Assembly: GCA_004010275.1 (NCBI GenBank)
Contig: RBWT01000078.1
Span: 1 to 35,987, forward strand
Direction: 5' to 3'
Origin: Streptomyces huasconensis
Lineage (GTDB): Bacteria > Actinomycetota > Actinomycetes > Streptomycetales > Streptomycetaceae
DNA: 35,987 nt
Shown: positions 1-10,005 of the stretch, in pieces
Layout of the letters: the number at the start of each line of letters is the position of its first letter
Position numbering within the stretch: position 1 is the stretch's first letter
The notes under the pieces: generated by a model
What the model was told of the DNA's origin: nothing
What the model saw: only the letters and a program-made list of their open reading frames with translations
Databases searched by the model: none
Made by a program: the position numbers and the translations under genes

Positions 1-7
1 CGTGGGG

Positions 8-44
8 GTTGCTCGCGCCGTTCCCCGCGCCCCTTACGGGGCGC
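8..44 (+). repeat. Dispersed GC-rich palindromic repeat, copy 1
   Basis: First of nine copies of one ~37 bp intergenic repeat in this window. It has a GTTGCTCGCGC-GTTCCCCGCG half followed by a perfect hairpin GCGCCCC-TTAC-GGGGCGC (27-44). It lies outside any credible gene, downstream of the DNA glycosylase gene. Confidence 0.8.
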
Positions 45-75
45 TCCTGTCCGTGGGAGTGTGCGGTGCCGTGGG

Positions 76-112
76 GGTGCTCGCGCAGTTCCCCGCGCCC
101 TGGGGCGGGGCG
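76..112 (+). repeat. Dispersed GC-rich palindromic repeat, copy 2
   Basis: Second copy, same orientation as copy 1 and about 30 bp downstream of it. The core TCGCGCAGTTCCCCGCGCCC is intact, but the terminal hairpin is altered (TGGGGCGGGGCG in place of CTTACGGGGCG). It ends just before the stop codon of the minus-strand DNA glycosylase gene. Confidence 0.75.
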
Positions 113-115
113 TCG

Positions 116-1114
116 TCAGAGTAGGGCGATGTCTGTTTTGCGCATGCGGGGGGCTCTGCGGGGTGGGGTGTGGCCGCTTAGGAGGATGAGGCGGGTTGCT
201 CGGTGGCGTTGGCCCTTGTAGGGGGTCAGGAGGCTCAGCATTGTTTCGTCGTCCGCGTCGCGGTTGTCGGCCAGGGCGTGGCCGACGATGCCCGGGAGGT
301 GGAGGTCGCCGACCGTGACCGCGTCGGGGGCGCCGTTGCTGCGCTGGACGGTCTCGGCCGAGGTCCAGGGGCCGATGCCGGGGATCAGCTCCAGGCGGGC
401 CTGGGCCTGGAGCGGCTCCATCGTGGCCGCCTCCTCCATGCGCCGGGCCACTTTCACCGCGCGCAGGATCGTCGACGCCCGCTTGTTGTCGACGCCCGCC
501 CTGTGCCACTCCCACGAGGGGATCAGGGACCAGGTGCGCGGGTCCGGCATCACGTACATGCGAGGGGTGGGGCCGGGAGCCGGCTCGCCGTGGCCGCGGA
601 CCAGGAGGCGCCAGGCGCGGTAGGCCTCGTCCACGGTGATCTTCTGGCTCGAGGATGGAGGGGATCAGGGATTCGAGGATCAGTTCCGTGCGCGCAAGGC
701 GCAGGCCGGGGCGGCGGCGGGCCGTCGCGGCGATCAGGCGGTGGCGGGGCTCGAAGGCGGAGGGGTCGTCCGACCGCGCCGAGCAGGGTCGCGGAGGCGG
801 TCGAGGAACCAGGGGGCGCCGGGGCCCCAGGCCTCCGCCTCGACCGTGCCCGCGCGGAGCGCCACGCGCAGGGTGCCGGGGCCCTCGGGCGTACGGCTGG
901 CGCGCCAGACCGAGCCGTCCGGGGTGATCTGGAAGGTGGGGTCTCCGGGGCCGCGCCGCAGGACCCCCAGGGTCACGCCCAGGTCCAGGGGGAACGGCGG
1001 CTTCCAGGAGCGGGTCAGCGGCGGCGCGCTCTGGCGGGGGACGCCTGACGGCACGGCCGTCTCGCCGCCGCGCACGGTGGTGCGGGTGGGGCGCGGGGCG
1101 AAACGGGACGACAC
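116..1114 (-). CDS. DNA-3-methyladenine glycosylase, AlkA/HhH-GPD family (reading frame broken three times)
   Basis: Likely base-excision repair glycosylase that removes alkylated purines. The C-terminal part (634 to 116) holds the helix-hairpin-helix ELIPGIGPWTSAETV followed by VGDLHLP, whose Asp is the expected catalytic residue of the HhH-GPD superfamily. The N-terminal part (1114 to ~790) reads MSSRFAPRPTRTTVRGG and onward in the same frame as the C-terminal part. The stretch between needs three +1 corrections: near 785-790, near 770-776 and at the GG at 646-647. With these it reads LLGA, then SDDPSAFEPRHRLIA, then LESLIPSILEQKITVDEAYR. The three insertions sum to 3, so outer frames agree, and the restored protein is about 331 aa, usual for the Streptomyces family. 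Sequence error is likelier than decay because all conserved blocks survive. Confidence 0.75.
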
Positions 1115-1153
1115 GTGTATGAGGGTAGGCGACGCCCGCCCTCGCCGGGGGCG

Positions 1154-2238
1154 CTACTGGTCGGAGGAGAAGCGGACCGCGCCCGCCGGGAGCGTGGCGC
1201 CGCACCAGACGCGTACGCCGTCGCGCAGCCAGTTGTCGGCGCCGACGCTCGCCCCGTCGCCGACCACCGCGCCGCTCAGCGCCGTGCGCGCGCCGAACGC
1301 GGGCGCCGCGCCGACGAGGGAGTCGGTGATCACCGCGCCCGGTTCGACGACCGCGCCGGACAGGATCGCGCTGCCGGAGATCCGCGCGCCCTCGCCGACC
1401 TCCGCGTCCTCGCCGACGACGCGTGCCGCCGGTGAGCTTGGCGTCCGGGGCGATGCGGGCGGTGGGCAGGACGAGGCTCTCGCCGCGGCGCCCGGGCACG
1501 GCCGGGGGAGGGCGCGCGGCCGAGGACGAGGTCCGCCGAGCCGCGCACGAAGGCCTGGGGCGTGCCGAGGTCCAGCCAGTACGTGGAGTCGACCATGCCC
1601 TGGAGGTGGGCGCCCGAGGAGAGGAGGCCGGGGAACGTCTCGCGTTCGACGGAGACCGGGCGGCCCGCCGGGATCGTGTCGATGACCGAGCGGCGGAAGA
1701 CGTACGCGCCCGCGTTGATCTGGTCGGTGACGATCTCCTCCGGGGTCTGCGGCTTCTCCAGGAAGGCGGTGACACGGCCGGTCGGGTCGGTGGGGACCAG
1801 GCCGTACGCCCTGGGGTCCGCGACCCGGGTCAGGTGCAGGGAGACGTCGGCGCCGGAGGTCTCGTGCGTGGCGACCAGGGCCCGGATGTCGAGGCCGGTG
1901 AGGATGTCGCCGTTGAAGATCAGGACCGGGTCGTCGGGTGCCGAGCGCAGGCGGGAGGCCACGTTGCGGATGGCGCCGCCCGTGCCGAGGGGCTCGGTCT
2001 CGGTGACGTACTCGATGTGGAGGCCGAGCGCGGAGCCGTCGCCGAAGTACGGCTCGAAGACCTCCGCGAGGTAGGAGGTGGCGAGGACGATGTGTTCCAC
2101 GCCCGCCGCGCGGGCCCGCGCCAGCTGGTGGGTGAGGAACGGGACGCCCGCCGCCGGGACCATCGGCTTGGGGGTGTGGACCGTGAGCGGCCGCAGCCGG
2201 GTTCCTTTGCCGCCGACCAGGAGGATCGCTTCTGTCAC
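1154..2238 (-). CDS. Mannose-1-phosphate guanylyltransferase / NDP-sugar pyrophosphorylase (two frame breaks)
   Basis: Nucleotidyltransferase making an activated sugar, most likely GDP-mannose, for cell-wall or glycoprotein glycans. The N-terminus has the signature LLVGGKGTRLRPLT with the downstream PKPM lysine motif. FNGDIL supplies the metal-binding Asp, and EKP and NAGAYVF blocks follow. The intact frame runs to about residue 240 (DLVLGRAPSP). It then needs one base removed in the C-run at 1504-1508 and one near 1420-1425 to continue through a hexapeptide-repeat left-handed beta-helix tail (TARIAPDAKL, GARISGSAIL) to a stop at 1154-1156 after FSSDQ. The 1085 nt span equals 361 codons plus two extra bases, giving 360 aa, typical of the Streptomyces enzyme. 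The closest alternative is another NDP-hexose pyrophosphorylase. Confidence 0.82.
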
Positions 2239-2342
2239 CTGTCGTCTCTGCTTCCTGCTGGGGCCGCCGAACTTGAGTTTCGGCCGGCCAGTGTATGCAG
2301 ACGGGTTTGCAGGTCGTGCAGTTCGTACAGTGCGACCGGGCT

Positions 2343-3747
2343 TCAGCGCCCCTGGTAGCGGGCCGCGGAGGACCGGGCCGTGCCGAGCTTTGCGTACAGT
2401 TGCTTACCCGGACATTCCGTGGCGTATCCGTCGCGGTGCCCTGAGATCACCCTAAGTCTGACGTTCGTGCCTTTCTTGTACAGGTTGCCGCCGCCGGACT
2501 GCAACTGGGTGGTGCCACTGGGGTCGGCGCCGTGCAGGCCGAGCTTCCACGCGGCCAGCCGGGCGATCGCGGTCACGGCCGCCTTCGGCGGTGTGGCGGT
2601 GCTGTACGTGCCGAGGACGGCGATGCCTGTGCTGTTCGCGTTGAAACCGAGAGTGTGGGCCCCGAGGACCGGCTTGGCCACACCTCCGGCACGCCCTTCG
2701 TAGATGTTTCCGCACTTGTCGATCGCGAAGTTGTAGCCGAAGTCACGCCAGCCGCTGCTCTTGACGTGGTAGCGGTAGATGCTGCGGAGTACGGACCCGG
2801 CCTGTGAGCAGCGGTAATTGTTGCCGGACGCGCTGTGGTGGACGAAGGCGGCCTTCACCGTCTGCGTGTACGCGAAGTCCTTCTCGCGAATCCGCTCGTC
2901 CGCGCCCCAGCCCTTGCGCGTGATGATGCGCGGGCGCGGCCCGATGTAGGGCCGTGCCTGGCCGGCCGCGGCCGCGGGGTCGCGCGCGGGCGGCGAGCAG
3001 TTCGTCCTCCGTCTGCTGCTTCGTCAGCTCCGGGATCGCGTCGGCCTCCATCGGGGCGAGGTCCGCGTTGACGGCCGCGACGGCCTCCGACTCGGCGGTC
3101 ATCGCGGGGGTCAGGCGCGGCGCTTCGGTCTGGCCGCCGCGCGGCGGCGGCTCGTCGCCGGGGTCGACCAGTTCGAGGCGCAGGCCCTCGGGGAGCAGGC
3201 CGCCGGCTCGGTCCCGGTCGCCGCGGCGCTCGGACTCCGCCCGTACGCGGACCTCCACGCCGTCGGAGTCGCCGACCCACAGGGGGGCGGTGGACCCGCG
3301 GACCTTGCCGGTGCCGCGCTCCAGGGTCTCCGGGTCGGCCGCGTGTTCGTGGTTGTGCGTCTCCACGCTCTGCCAGCCGGACCAGGTGGTGGTGCCGCTG
3401 GCCCGGGTGCGGACCTGGACGGTGCCGTGCAGTTCGTCGGACGGGTCGTCCCAGACCACCCCCACCAGGGCGAACGGGCGGACGTCCCGTCGGGTCAGGC
3501 CCTGTTCGCGCTCGTTCGGGCCGGACGAGCGGTCGGTGGCGAGCGGGGCGAGGGGCAGCGACTGGGTGCTGCCGGGGATGCCCTCGGCAGCGGGCGGGGC
3601 GGCGGGCGGCGCCGCGGGTGGCGGGGCGGCGGAGGTCGCGGCCCGGGCGCCGGATGACGGCAGGGCGAGGGGCAGGGCCAGGACGCCCGCGTAGGTGACG
3701 CCGATCGAGGAAGCAAGGAATCCACGCATACGTCTGATCGTCGGCAT
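2343..3747 (-). CDS. Secreted N-acetylmuramoyl-L-alanine amidase, PGRP family (one frame break)
   Basis: Predicted exported zinc amidase cutting the bond between MurNAc and the stem peptide. The N-terminus (MPTIRRMRGFLASS, hydrophobic core GVLALPLAL, then SSGARA) is a signal peptide; a Met codon at 3729 is an equally good start. A Pro/Ala linker and a beta-rich middle region (GTVQVRTRASGTTTWSGWQ) precede the catalytic domain. That domain shows VHHSASGNNYRC, YNFAIDKCGNIYEGRAGG and SGHRDGYATECPGK, so the His, Tyr, His and Cys of the PGRP zinc site are present. One extra base in the GCGCGCG run near 2980-2988 breaks the frame between the linker (ELLAAR) and YIGPRPRIIT. The 1405 nt span is 468 codons plus one base. 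It is divergent from the TIGR03089 gene. Confidence 0.85.
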
Positions 3748-3867
3748 ACCGGAACATATCTGTCCATCGGGGAATTGACGGACCGTCGCCTCTGAGCGGC
3801 CGAACCGGTGGTCCGCCCTCCCCCGCCACGCCGGGCACCGTGCGGGTGCCCGCGTACCCTTGCGCCC

Positions 3868-4619
3868 GTGAACGTCAACGACCGCACCCCTGCCGACCTG
3901 CTGCGATCCGCGCTCGCCTCGGACCCCGGCCGCCCTCTGGTCACCTTCTACGACGACGCCACGGGTGAGCGCGTGGAATTGTCCGTCGCCACCTTCGCCA
4001 ATTGGGTGGCCAAGACCGCCAATCTGCTGCAGGGCGACCTCGCCGCCGAACCCGGTGACCGGGCCGTGCTGTTGCTGCCCGCGCACTGGCAGACGGCCGT
4101 GTGGCTGCTCGCCTGTTCGTCGGTGGGCGTGCTCGCGGACGTGGGCGGTGACCCCGCCGCGGCGGATCTCGTCGTCAGCGGGCCGGACACGCTGGACGCC
4201 GCGCGTGCCTGTGCCGGGGAGCGGGTCGCGCTCGCGCTGCGGCCGCTCGGCGGGCGTTTCCCGCAGCCGCCGGTGGCTTCGCCGATTACGCGGTGGAGGT
4301 GCCGAGCCAGGGCGACCGGTTCGCGCCCTACGCTCCCGTCGACCCGGACGCGCCGCCGCTCGCGGTCGGCGGGGCGGAGCTGAGCGGGGCGGGGGTGGTG
4401 GAGCGGGCGCGGGGTTACGGCGAGCGGCTCGGCGTCACGGCCGGCTCCCGGGTGCTGTCCGGGTTGTCGTACGGGACGTGGGAAGGGCTCAGTGCCGGGT
4501 TGTATGCGGGGCTTGCGGCGGGTGGGTCGGTGGTGTTGTGCCGGCACCTTGATCGGTTGGCGGAGGGTGGGCTGGAGAAGCGGGTCTTGGATGAGCGGGT
4601 GACTGTCACTGTGCGGTGA
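3868..4619 (+). CDS. TIGR03089 family protein (AMP-binding-like), one frame break
   Basis: Actinobacterial protein of the uncharacterised TIGR03089 family, which resembles a shortened N-terminal part of an acyl-adenylate-forming enzyme. Seen here: GTG start then NVNDRTPADLLRSAL, ATFANWVAKTANLL, VLLLPAHWQTAVWLLAC, DLVVSGPDTL, and in the second frame AGSRVLSGLSYGTWEGLSAG. None of the AMP-forming core motifs (phosphate-binding loop, TGD) is visible, as is normal for this family. One base is missing near 4270-4276; restoring a G joins PQPP to FADYAVEVPSQGDRF and gives about 250 aa. The substrate is unknown. In this neighbourhood a role linked to envelope polymer synthesis is possible, but nothing in the sequence proves it. 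Confidence 0.72.
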
Positions 4620-4660
4620 GGTGACGGCCGGGGCGTGCGTGTTCGGCTGCCGGTTTGTGG

Positions 4661-4698
4661 GGGCTTGATCGCGCAGTTCCCCGCGCCCCTTCGGGGCG
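4661..4698 (+). repeat. Dispersed GC-rich palindromic repeat, copy 3
   Basis: Copy with TTGATCGCGCAGTTCCCCGC followed by GCCCC-TTC-GGGGC hairpin. Plus orientation, intergenic. Confidence 0.8.
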
Positions 4699-4764
4699 GC
4701 TGGCCTCTGCCCGGAGGCACGCAGTGGCGCCGTGCGGCCGCCAACCCCGTTTCCGCCTGCCGCG

Positions 4765-4808
4765 TTGTGGGGGTTGAGCGCGCAGTTCCCCGCGCCCCTT
4801 CGGGGCGG
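4765..4808 (+). repeat. Dispersed GC-rich palindromic repeat, copy 4
   Basis: Copy with TTGAGCGCGCAGTTCCCCGC followed by GCCCC-TTC-GGGGC hairpin, 65 bp downstream of copy 3 and in the same orientation. The two copies share the TTCGGGGCGG variant of the hairpin, which suggests local duplication. Confidence 0.8.
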
Positions 4809-4938
4809 TGGGGTGGTGTTGCTGATCACCCGTTCGGCCTACGTGGGCCGCCGACCCAGAGGCCCTTGGCGGTGTGGCGGGCCATGGTCGTAAGGGACGC
4901 AGCACGCACCGACGCAGCCGTGAGGGGTGGACGTACAC

Positions 4939-6188
4939 GTGACCGACACCGCGGGCGCGGCATGGGAGCCCAAGGCCACGTACGGACCCGGGACGGGGGC
5001 GAGCCCCACCGGGGAGGGCGTGGTGCGCCGGCGGCGCCGCTGGCTGCGCGGTGTGGCGCTCGGGACCGCCGTGCTGGTGCTCGGGGCGGGCGGTGTGCGG
5101 GATGGGCGGCGTACCAGAAGCTGAACGGCAACATCACGAAGGACACCGACGCCGCCGCCGAGCTCGCCCGCTACGAGAGGGAGCGGCCGACGCCGCTGGT
5201 GCACGACGCGCAGAACATCCTGCTGATCGGCTCCGACACCCGCGCCGGCGACAACCGCAAGTACGGCAGGGACCGGGGCACCCAGCGTTCGGACACCACG
5301 ATCCTGCTGCATCTGGCCGCCGACCGGCAGAGCGCGACCGCCGTGTCGATCCCCCGTGACCTGATGGTGGACGTCCCCGGCTGCCGACGGCCGGACGGCT
5401 CGCGGACGCGGGCCCAGTTCGCCCAGTTCAACTCGGCGTTCGAGGTGGGCGGGACGGCCTGCACGATCCGTACCGTCGAGAAGCTCACGAGAATCCGCGT
5501 CGACCACCACATGGTCGTGGACTTCGCGGGGTTCAAGGACATGGTCGACGCGGTGGACGGGGTGGAGGTCTGCCTGAAGGCCCCGATCGACGACGATGAC
5601 GCGCATGTGCGGCTCGCCCCGGGGCTCCAGACCCTCGACGGCGAACAGGCGCTGGGGTACGTGCGCGCCCGCAAGAGCCTCGGCAACGGCAGCGACACCG
5701 AGCGGATGGACCGCCAGCAGCGGTTCCTCGGCGCGCTCGTCAACAAGGTGCAGAGCAACGACGTCCTGCTGAACCCGTCGAAGCTCTACCCCGTGCTCGA
5801 CGCGGCCACGTCGTCGCTGACCACCGACCCCGCGCTCGCCAGCCTGCGCGGCCTGTACGAACTGGTGCGCGGCATGCGCAACATCCCCACGGAACGGGTG
5901 CAGTTCCTCACCGTCCCGCGACAGTCGTACACGTACGACGTCAACCGCGACCAGCTCGTCGAGCCGGCGGCGGAGCAGCTCTTCACGCGGCTGCGCACCG
6001 ACAGCCCGGTCGCGGTGGTCCCCGAGCGGCCCGCGAGCCCCCGGGAGTCGCCGCCCGGCCAGGAACAGGCGTACCGGGGGAATCCGGGCCATTCGGACAG
6101 TGACGCGAAGCCCGACGATCCTTCACATACGCCGTCTCCCGCGCCGACATTCCGGGGCAACACGGCGGCCGGAACGCCCTGCGAGTAA
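4939..6188 (+). CDS. LCP (LytR-CpsA-Psr) family cell-wall polymer ligase 1 (one frame break)
   Basis: Membrane-anchored enzyme expected to transfer lipid-linked glycopolymers to peptidoglycan on the outer face. GTG at 4939 is chosen because GAGGGG lies ~11 nt upstream; an in-frame GTG at 4927 overlaps that site. A short Arg-rich cytoplasmic tail (RRRRRWLRG) precedes one membrane segment (about residues 36-58), then the LCP domain from NILLIGSDTR. The complete set of LCP phosphate/metal motifs is visible: RSDTTILLHL, AVSIPRDL, KLTRIRVDHHMVVDF, YVRARK and SDTERMDRQQRF. No LytR_C domain follows; the tail is Pro/Ser-rich. One base is missing near 5094-5101, inside the membrane segment, and restoring it joins LGAGG to GWAAYQKLN. 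About 416 aa. First of three same-strand LCP genes. Confidence 0.85.
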
Positions 6189-6414
6189 AACGATTCCCAA
6201 AGGAAACCGACCGCGCCCTGAGAAATTGGGCGGATTGCCCAGTTGTAGGGGAGTGGAATTTGTCACCGGCGTCGTCCGGCGCTGAACTGGGCGGATAGTG
6301 TGAGCGATCCGGTGCGCCGGGCCCTCTCGGCCGCGCACCGCTGGAACGACTGACCGAGCGCCTTCTTGAGGGGGATGAGGCGCCGCGTGGCCCCGACGGA
6401 GGACGCAAACAACC

Positions 6415-8164
6415 GTGGACGCGCAAGGCCGTGGGCGGGCGGAGAACATCGACCCCGCAGACCAGTGGGTGCTCAACCCGGACACCGGTGATTACGAGCT
6501 GCGACTGAGCCCCTCCACAGGGCAAGGACCCTCGACGGTCCCCGGGCCGCGCCGAGCCGCGTCCCGCCAGGGGAGCCGGGGCCGCTCCACGCCGGGGCGC
6601 GACCGCCAGCGTCCGCGTCGGCGAGCGCGACGAGCGCCGCGAGGTGCCGGGCCAGCGCAGGCGCCGGGTCAAGGAGCCGGAACCGGCCACCAGCGGCAGG
6701 CGCAAGCAGAAGCCGAAGAAGTCCGCGGGCAAGAAGGTCATGGTGTGGACCGGCGGCACCCTGGCGTTCCTGCTCGTCACGGGCTGCGTCGGCGGTTACC
6801 TGTACTACCAGCACCTCAACGACAACATCACGTCGATCAACGACGACGGCGCGGGCACCGGCGGCTTCAGCAAGGACCGGGCCATCAACATCCTGGTGGT
6901 CGGCACCGACAAACGCAGCGGTGACGGCAACAAGGGCTACGGCGACGAGGGCAGCGCCGGCCACGCGGACACCACGATCCTGCTGCACGTCTCCAAGGAC
7001 CGTACGAACGCGACCGCGCTGAGCATCCCGCGCGACATGATCACGGACATTCCGGACTGCCCGACCACGATGGAGGACGGCAGCACGAAGGTCATCCAGG
7101 GCACGAAGAACGCCCGGTTCAACGAGAGCCTCGGCCAGAACGAGCGCACGCCGAGCTGCACGATGCGTACGGTCACGAAGATCACGGGGATAAAACTCGA
7201 CCACTTCATGGTGGCCGACTTCAACGCGGTCAAGACGCTCTCCAGCGCCGTCGGCGGCGTGGACGTCTGCCTCGCCAAGGACATCGACGACCCCAAGTCG
7301 CATCTGAAGCTGCCCAAGGGCGAACACACGCTCGCGGGCGAGAAGGCGCTCGCGTTCGTGCGGACCCGGCACGCCGTGGGCAACGGCGGCGACCTGAGCC
7401 GCATCGAGTTGCAGCAGCAGTTCCTCAGCTCGCTGATGCGCAAGCTGAAGTCGAGCGACACGCTCACCAACCCGAAGAAGATGTTCAACCTGGCCGAGGC
7501 CGGCACGAAGGCTCTCGCCGTCGACTCCACGATCGCGGACATCATGAAGCTGCGCGACCTCGGCATGGAGCTCGGCAAGCTCGACATGAAGAACCTGACC
7601 TTCGCCACCGTGCCGGTCGTCGACAACCCGAACGAGAAGGTCCACACCACGGTCGTGCTCAACCCGGCCAAGGCCGACCCGCTCTTCGCGATGATGCGGG
7701 CCGACCAGTCGCTGACCGCGGTGAAGAAGAAGGAGAAGAAGGAGAAGGCCGCGGTGGCCGCCCGCCTCAAGGGCCCCAAGGCCGACCCCTCCGACGTGCG
7801 GGTCGACATCTTCAACGGCAGCGGCAAGACCGGTGCCGCTCAGGCGACTCTCACGTGGCTGCAGAACAACGAGGGCGTGCTCAAGTCCAGCCAGCAGGGG
7901 AACGCGCCCGCGGTCATCAAGAAGACGACCCTGGAGTACGGCCCCGACCAGGCGGACCAGGCCCGCCGGCTCGCCGCCATCATGGGGCTGCCCGCCGCCG
8001 CCCTGAAGCCGGGCAAGAGCGAGGAGAACGCCCAGGGACTCCCCGCCATGAAGCTGACGCTCGGCGGCGACTTCGCGGGCGCGGGGGTGCCCATCGCCCC
8101 GCCGAAGAAGGCGCCGGAGGGCATCCAGAAGGTCGAGGCCGACAAGACCGTGTGTGCCAAGTGA
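6415..8164 (+). CDS. LCP family protein 2 with C-terminal LytR_C domain (one frame break)
   Basis: GTG start preceded by GGAGG at 6400-6404. A ~110-residue cytoplasmic region rich in Arg, Pro and Ser leads to one membrane helix (VMVWTGGTLAFLLVTGCVGG) and the YLYYQHLN motif shared with LCP 3. The LCP domain has NILVVGTDKR, HADTTILLHV, ALSIPRDM, IKLDHFMVADF, FVRTRHA and GDLSRIELQQQF. The usual Arg of the RxD motif is His here. A LytR_C domain (DVRVDIFNGSGKTGAAQ, then GLPAMKLTLGGDF) ends the protein, which is about 582 aa. One extra base at ~6612-6617 lies in the basic N-terminal region; the corrected reading joins RQRPR to VGERDERREVPGQR. The other LCP genes lie on both sides. Confidence 0.85.
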
Positions 8165-8263
8165 CGTGTGCCGAGTGACCTGAAGCGGTCGTTTGGCATC
8201 TACCAATGCGCCAGGGCGCGCACGGCGGTCGCAGTTCGGGAACGGGGCGGGGAGGGGCTGGGG

Positions 8264-9925
8264 ATGAGGCAGAACAGCGTGCGTAAGGAGGGGGCGCGGT
8301 CACGCGCCCCGCACGCAAGTGATCACGGCTGGGACGAGGGCTCGAAAGAGCCGTCGTCGGGCGCGGCCGTGCCCGCCGGCGGCAGCCGCCGGCAGCCCGG
8401 CCACCGGCGCCGGCGCGGCTCGGGCGGCAGAGGCGCTCCGCCGCGCCGCAGGCGCCGCGTCCTGCGCTGGTCGGCGACGGTCCTGTCGGTCCTGATACTC
8501 GGCACGGCCGGCGGCGGTTACCTGTACTACCAGCACCTCAACTCCAACATCGAGACGGACGACCTGAACCTCGGCGAGCACCGGGCCCCCGAGCCCACGC
8601 CCAACGCCGCGGGACAGACGCCGCTGAACATCCTGCTGATCGGCTCGGACGCGCGGGACTCCAAGGAGAACCAGAAGCTCGGCGGCGCCAAGGACACCTT
8701 CGGCGCGCCGCCGCTCGCCGACGTGCAGATGCTGCTGCACCTGTCGGCCGACCGCTCCAACATGTCGGTGATCAGCATGCCGCGGGACACGCTGCTGACG
8801 ATCCCCAAGTGCACGGACCCCGACGACGGCAAGGTCTACCCCGAGTCCGGCCCGCGCACCATGACCAACGAGTCGCTGGGCCGCGGCGGTCCCGGCTGCA
8901 CCGTCGCCACCTGGGAGAAGCTGACCAACATCCACATCGACCACTACATGATGGTCGACTTCGCGGGTGTGGTCTCCATGGCGGACGCCATCGGCGGCGT
9001 CCCGGTCTGCGTCGACAAGAACATCCACTCGCGCGACAGCCGGGGCAAGGGCTCGGGCCTGAAGCTGAGGAAGGGCACCACGGAGGTCCAGGGCGAGCAG
9101 GCCCTCCAGTGGCTGCGCACCCGCTACGGCTTCGAGGACGGCACCGACATAGGCCGCGCCAAGGCCCAGCACATGTACATGAACGCGCTGGTCCGCAAGC
9201 TCCGCGAGAACACCGGCCTGACGAGCCCGAACCAGTTGCGCAAGCTCGCCGACAAGGCGACGAAGGCGCTGAACGTCGACAACGGCCTGGGCACCGTCAA
9301 GAAGCTGTACGACCTCGGCAACGAACTCAAGAAGGTCTCGCCCGCGCGTACGACGATGACGACCATGCCGTTCGAGTACGTGGGCGCCCGCGTCGTCCCC
9401 AAGCCCGGCGACGCGGAGCAGCTCTTCCGGCTGGTCCGCGACGACATCCCGCTGGACGGCAAGGGCCGGAAGAAGCCGGCCAAGGAGAAGGCGTCGGACG
9501 ACCCGGCCGCCGAGGACGACCGGATCGCGGTGCAGGTGCAGAACGGCACGCGCACCGTCACCGAGCCCCCGGCCAGCGGCCGGGCGAGCGCGGTGGCGCA
9601 GATCCTGGCCGCGAAGGGCTTCAAGAAGGCGACGCCGGACATGACGACGGTGCTGACCGAGGCCAAGACGGTCGTCCGCTATCCCAGCGTCGACCTGGAG
9701 GGCGATGCCCAGCGGGTCGCCAAGTCCTTGGGTCTGCCGCTGAGTTCGGCGAAGAAGTCGACGGATGTCTCCGGGGTGACACTGGTCGTCGGCGCCGACT
9801 GGCGCGAGGGCGACGCACCGCCCAAGCACAAGAAGAAGGACGACAAGACGCCGGACTCGGCGGGCGCGCTCAGCGGCTCCGACAAGAAGGCGTGCATGAA
9901 GGTGAACCCGGAGTTCACCTGGTAA
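8264..9925 (+). CDS. LCP family protein 3 with C-terminal LytR_C domain
   Basis: Intact 553 aa protein. ATG at 8264 is chosen over an upstream in-frame start at 8168 because GGGGAGGGG sits 9-14 nt before it and the upstream codons look non-coding. Order: basic cytoplasmic tail (~80 aa), one membrane helix (TVLSVLILGTAGGG), YLYYQHLNSNI, LCP domain (NILLIGSDAR, LADVQMLLHL, VISMPRDT, IHIDHYMMVDFAG, WLRTRYG, TDIGRAKAQ), then a LytR_C domain (IAVQVQNGTRTVTEPP, VTLVVGADW). It is the most diverged of the five LCPs: RxD has become LAD, and the RxxRQQ region has become RAKAQH. Both changes are at positions close to the pyrophosphate site in known LCP structures, so its activity or substrate may differ. 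It ends before a strong hairpin terminator. Confidence 0.88.
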   Translation: MRQNSVRKEGARSRAPHASDHGWDEGSKEPSSGAAVPAGGSRRQPGHRRRRGSGGRGAPPRRRRRVLRWSATVLSVLILGTAGGGYLYYQHLNSNIETDDLNLGEHRAPEPTPNAAGQTPLNILLIGSDARDSKENQKLGGAKDTFGAPPLADVQMLLHLSADRSNMSVISMPRDTLLTIPKCTDPDDGKVYPESGPRTMTNESLGRGGPGCTVATWEKLTNIHIDHYMMVDFAGVVSMADAIGGVPVCVDKNIHSRDSRGKGSGLKLRKGTTEVQGEQALQWLRTRYGFEDGTDIGRAKAQHMYMNALVRKLRENTGLTSPNQLRKLADKATKALNVDNGLGTVKKLYDLGNELKKVSPARTTMTTMPFEYVGARVVPKPGDAEQLFRLVRDDIPLDGKGRKKPAKEKASDDPAAEDDRIAVQVQNGTRTVTEPPASGRASAVAQILAAKGFKKATPDMTTVLTEAKTVVRYPSVDLEGDAQRVAKSLGLPLSSAKKSTDVSGVTLVVGADWREGDAPPKHKKKDDKTPDSAGALSGSDKKACMKVNPEFTW

Positions 9926-9960
9926 CCGTCCCTGTACGCGGGTGGCCGCCCCCGTACGCG

Positions 9961-9993
9961 CGAAGGGGCCCGGCAGCGCGCCGGGCCCCTTCG
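9961..9993. terminator. Strong bidirectional hairpin terminator
   Basis: Perfect 14 bp inverted repeat CGAAGGGGCCCGGC / GCCGGGCCCCTTCG with a 5 nt loop, midway between the convergent LCP 3 gene (ends 9925) and glycosyltransferase gene (ends 10006). No strong T-tract, as is usual in Streptomyces. Confidence 0.8.
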
Positions 9994-10005
9994 TGTGTAC
10001 GGCTC

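Larger units (their letters stand above)
4620..4938. other. Intergenic stretch with two palindromic repeats
   Basis: About 320 bp between the TIGR03089 gene and the first LCP gene. It holds repeat copies 3 and 4 and no credible gene; open frames here continue from repeats and lack GC3 bias. The 130 bp next to the LCP start (GTAAGGGACGCAGCACGC region) probably contains its promoter, but no clear hexamers could be assigned. Confidence 0.6.

Noticed and set aside
203..1685. Long plus-strand frames over the glycosylase and guanylyltransferase genes
   Set aside because: They are antisense to well-recognised genes and lack motifs; high-GC DNA gives long open antisense frames.
8..4808. CRISPR-like interpretation of the GC-rich repeats
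   Set aside because: Copies are in mixed orientation, irregularly spaced, without unique spacers of constant length or cas genes.
4635..4938. Extension of LCP 1 upstream through repeat copies 3 and 4
   Set aside because: The extension encodes repeat sequence and is out of frame with the true N-terminus until the missing base near 5097; GTG 4939 has a ribosome binding site.
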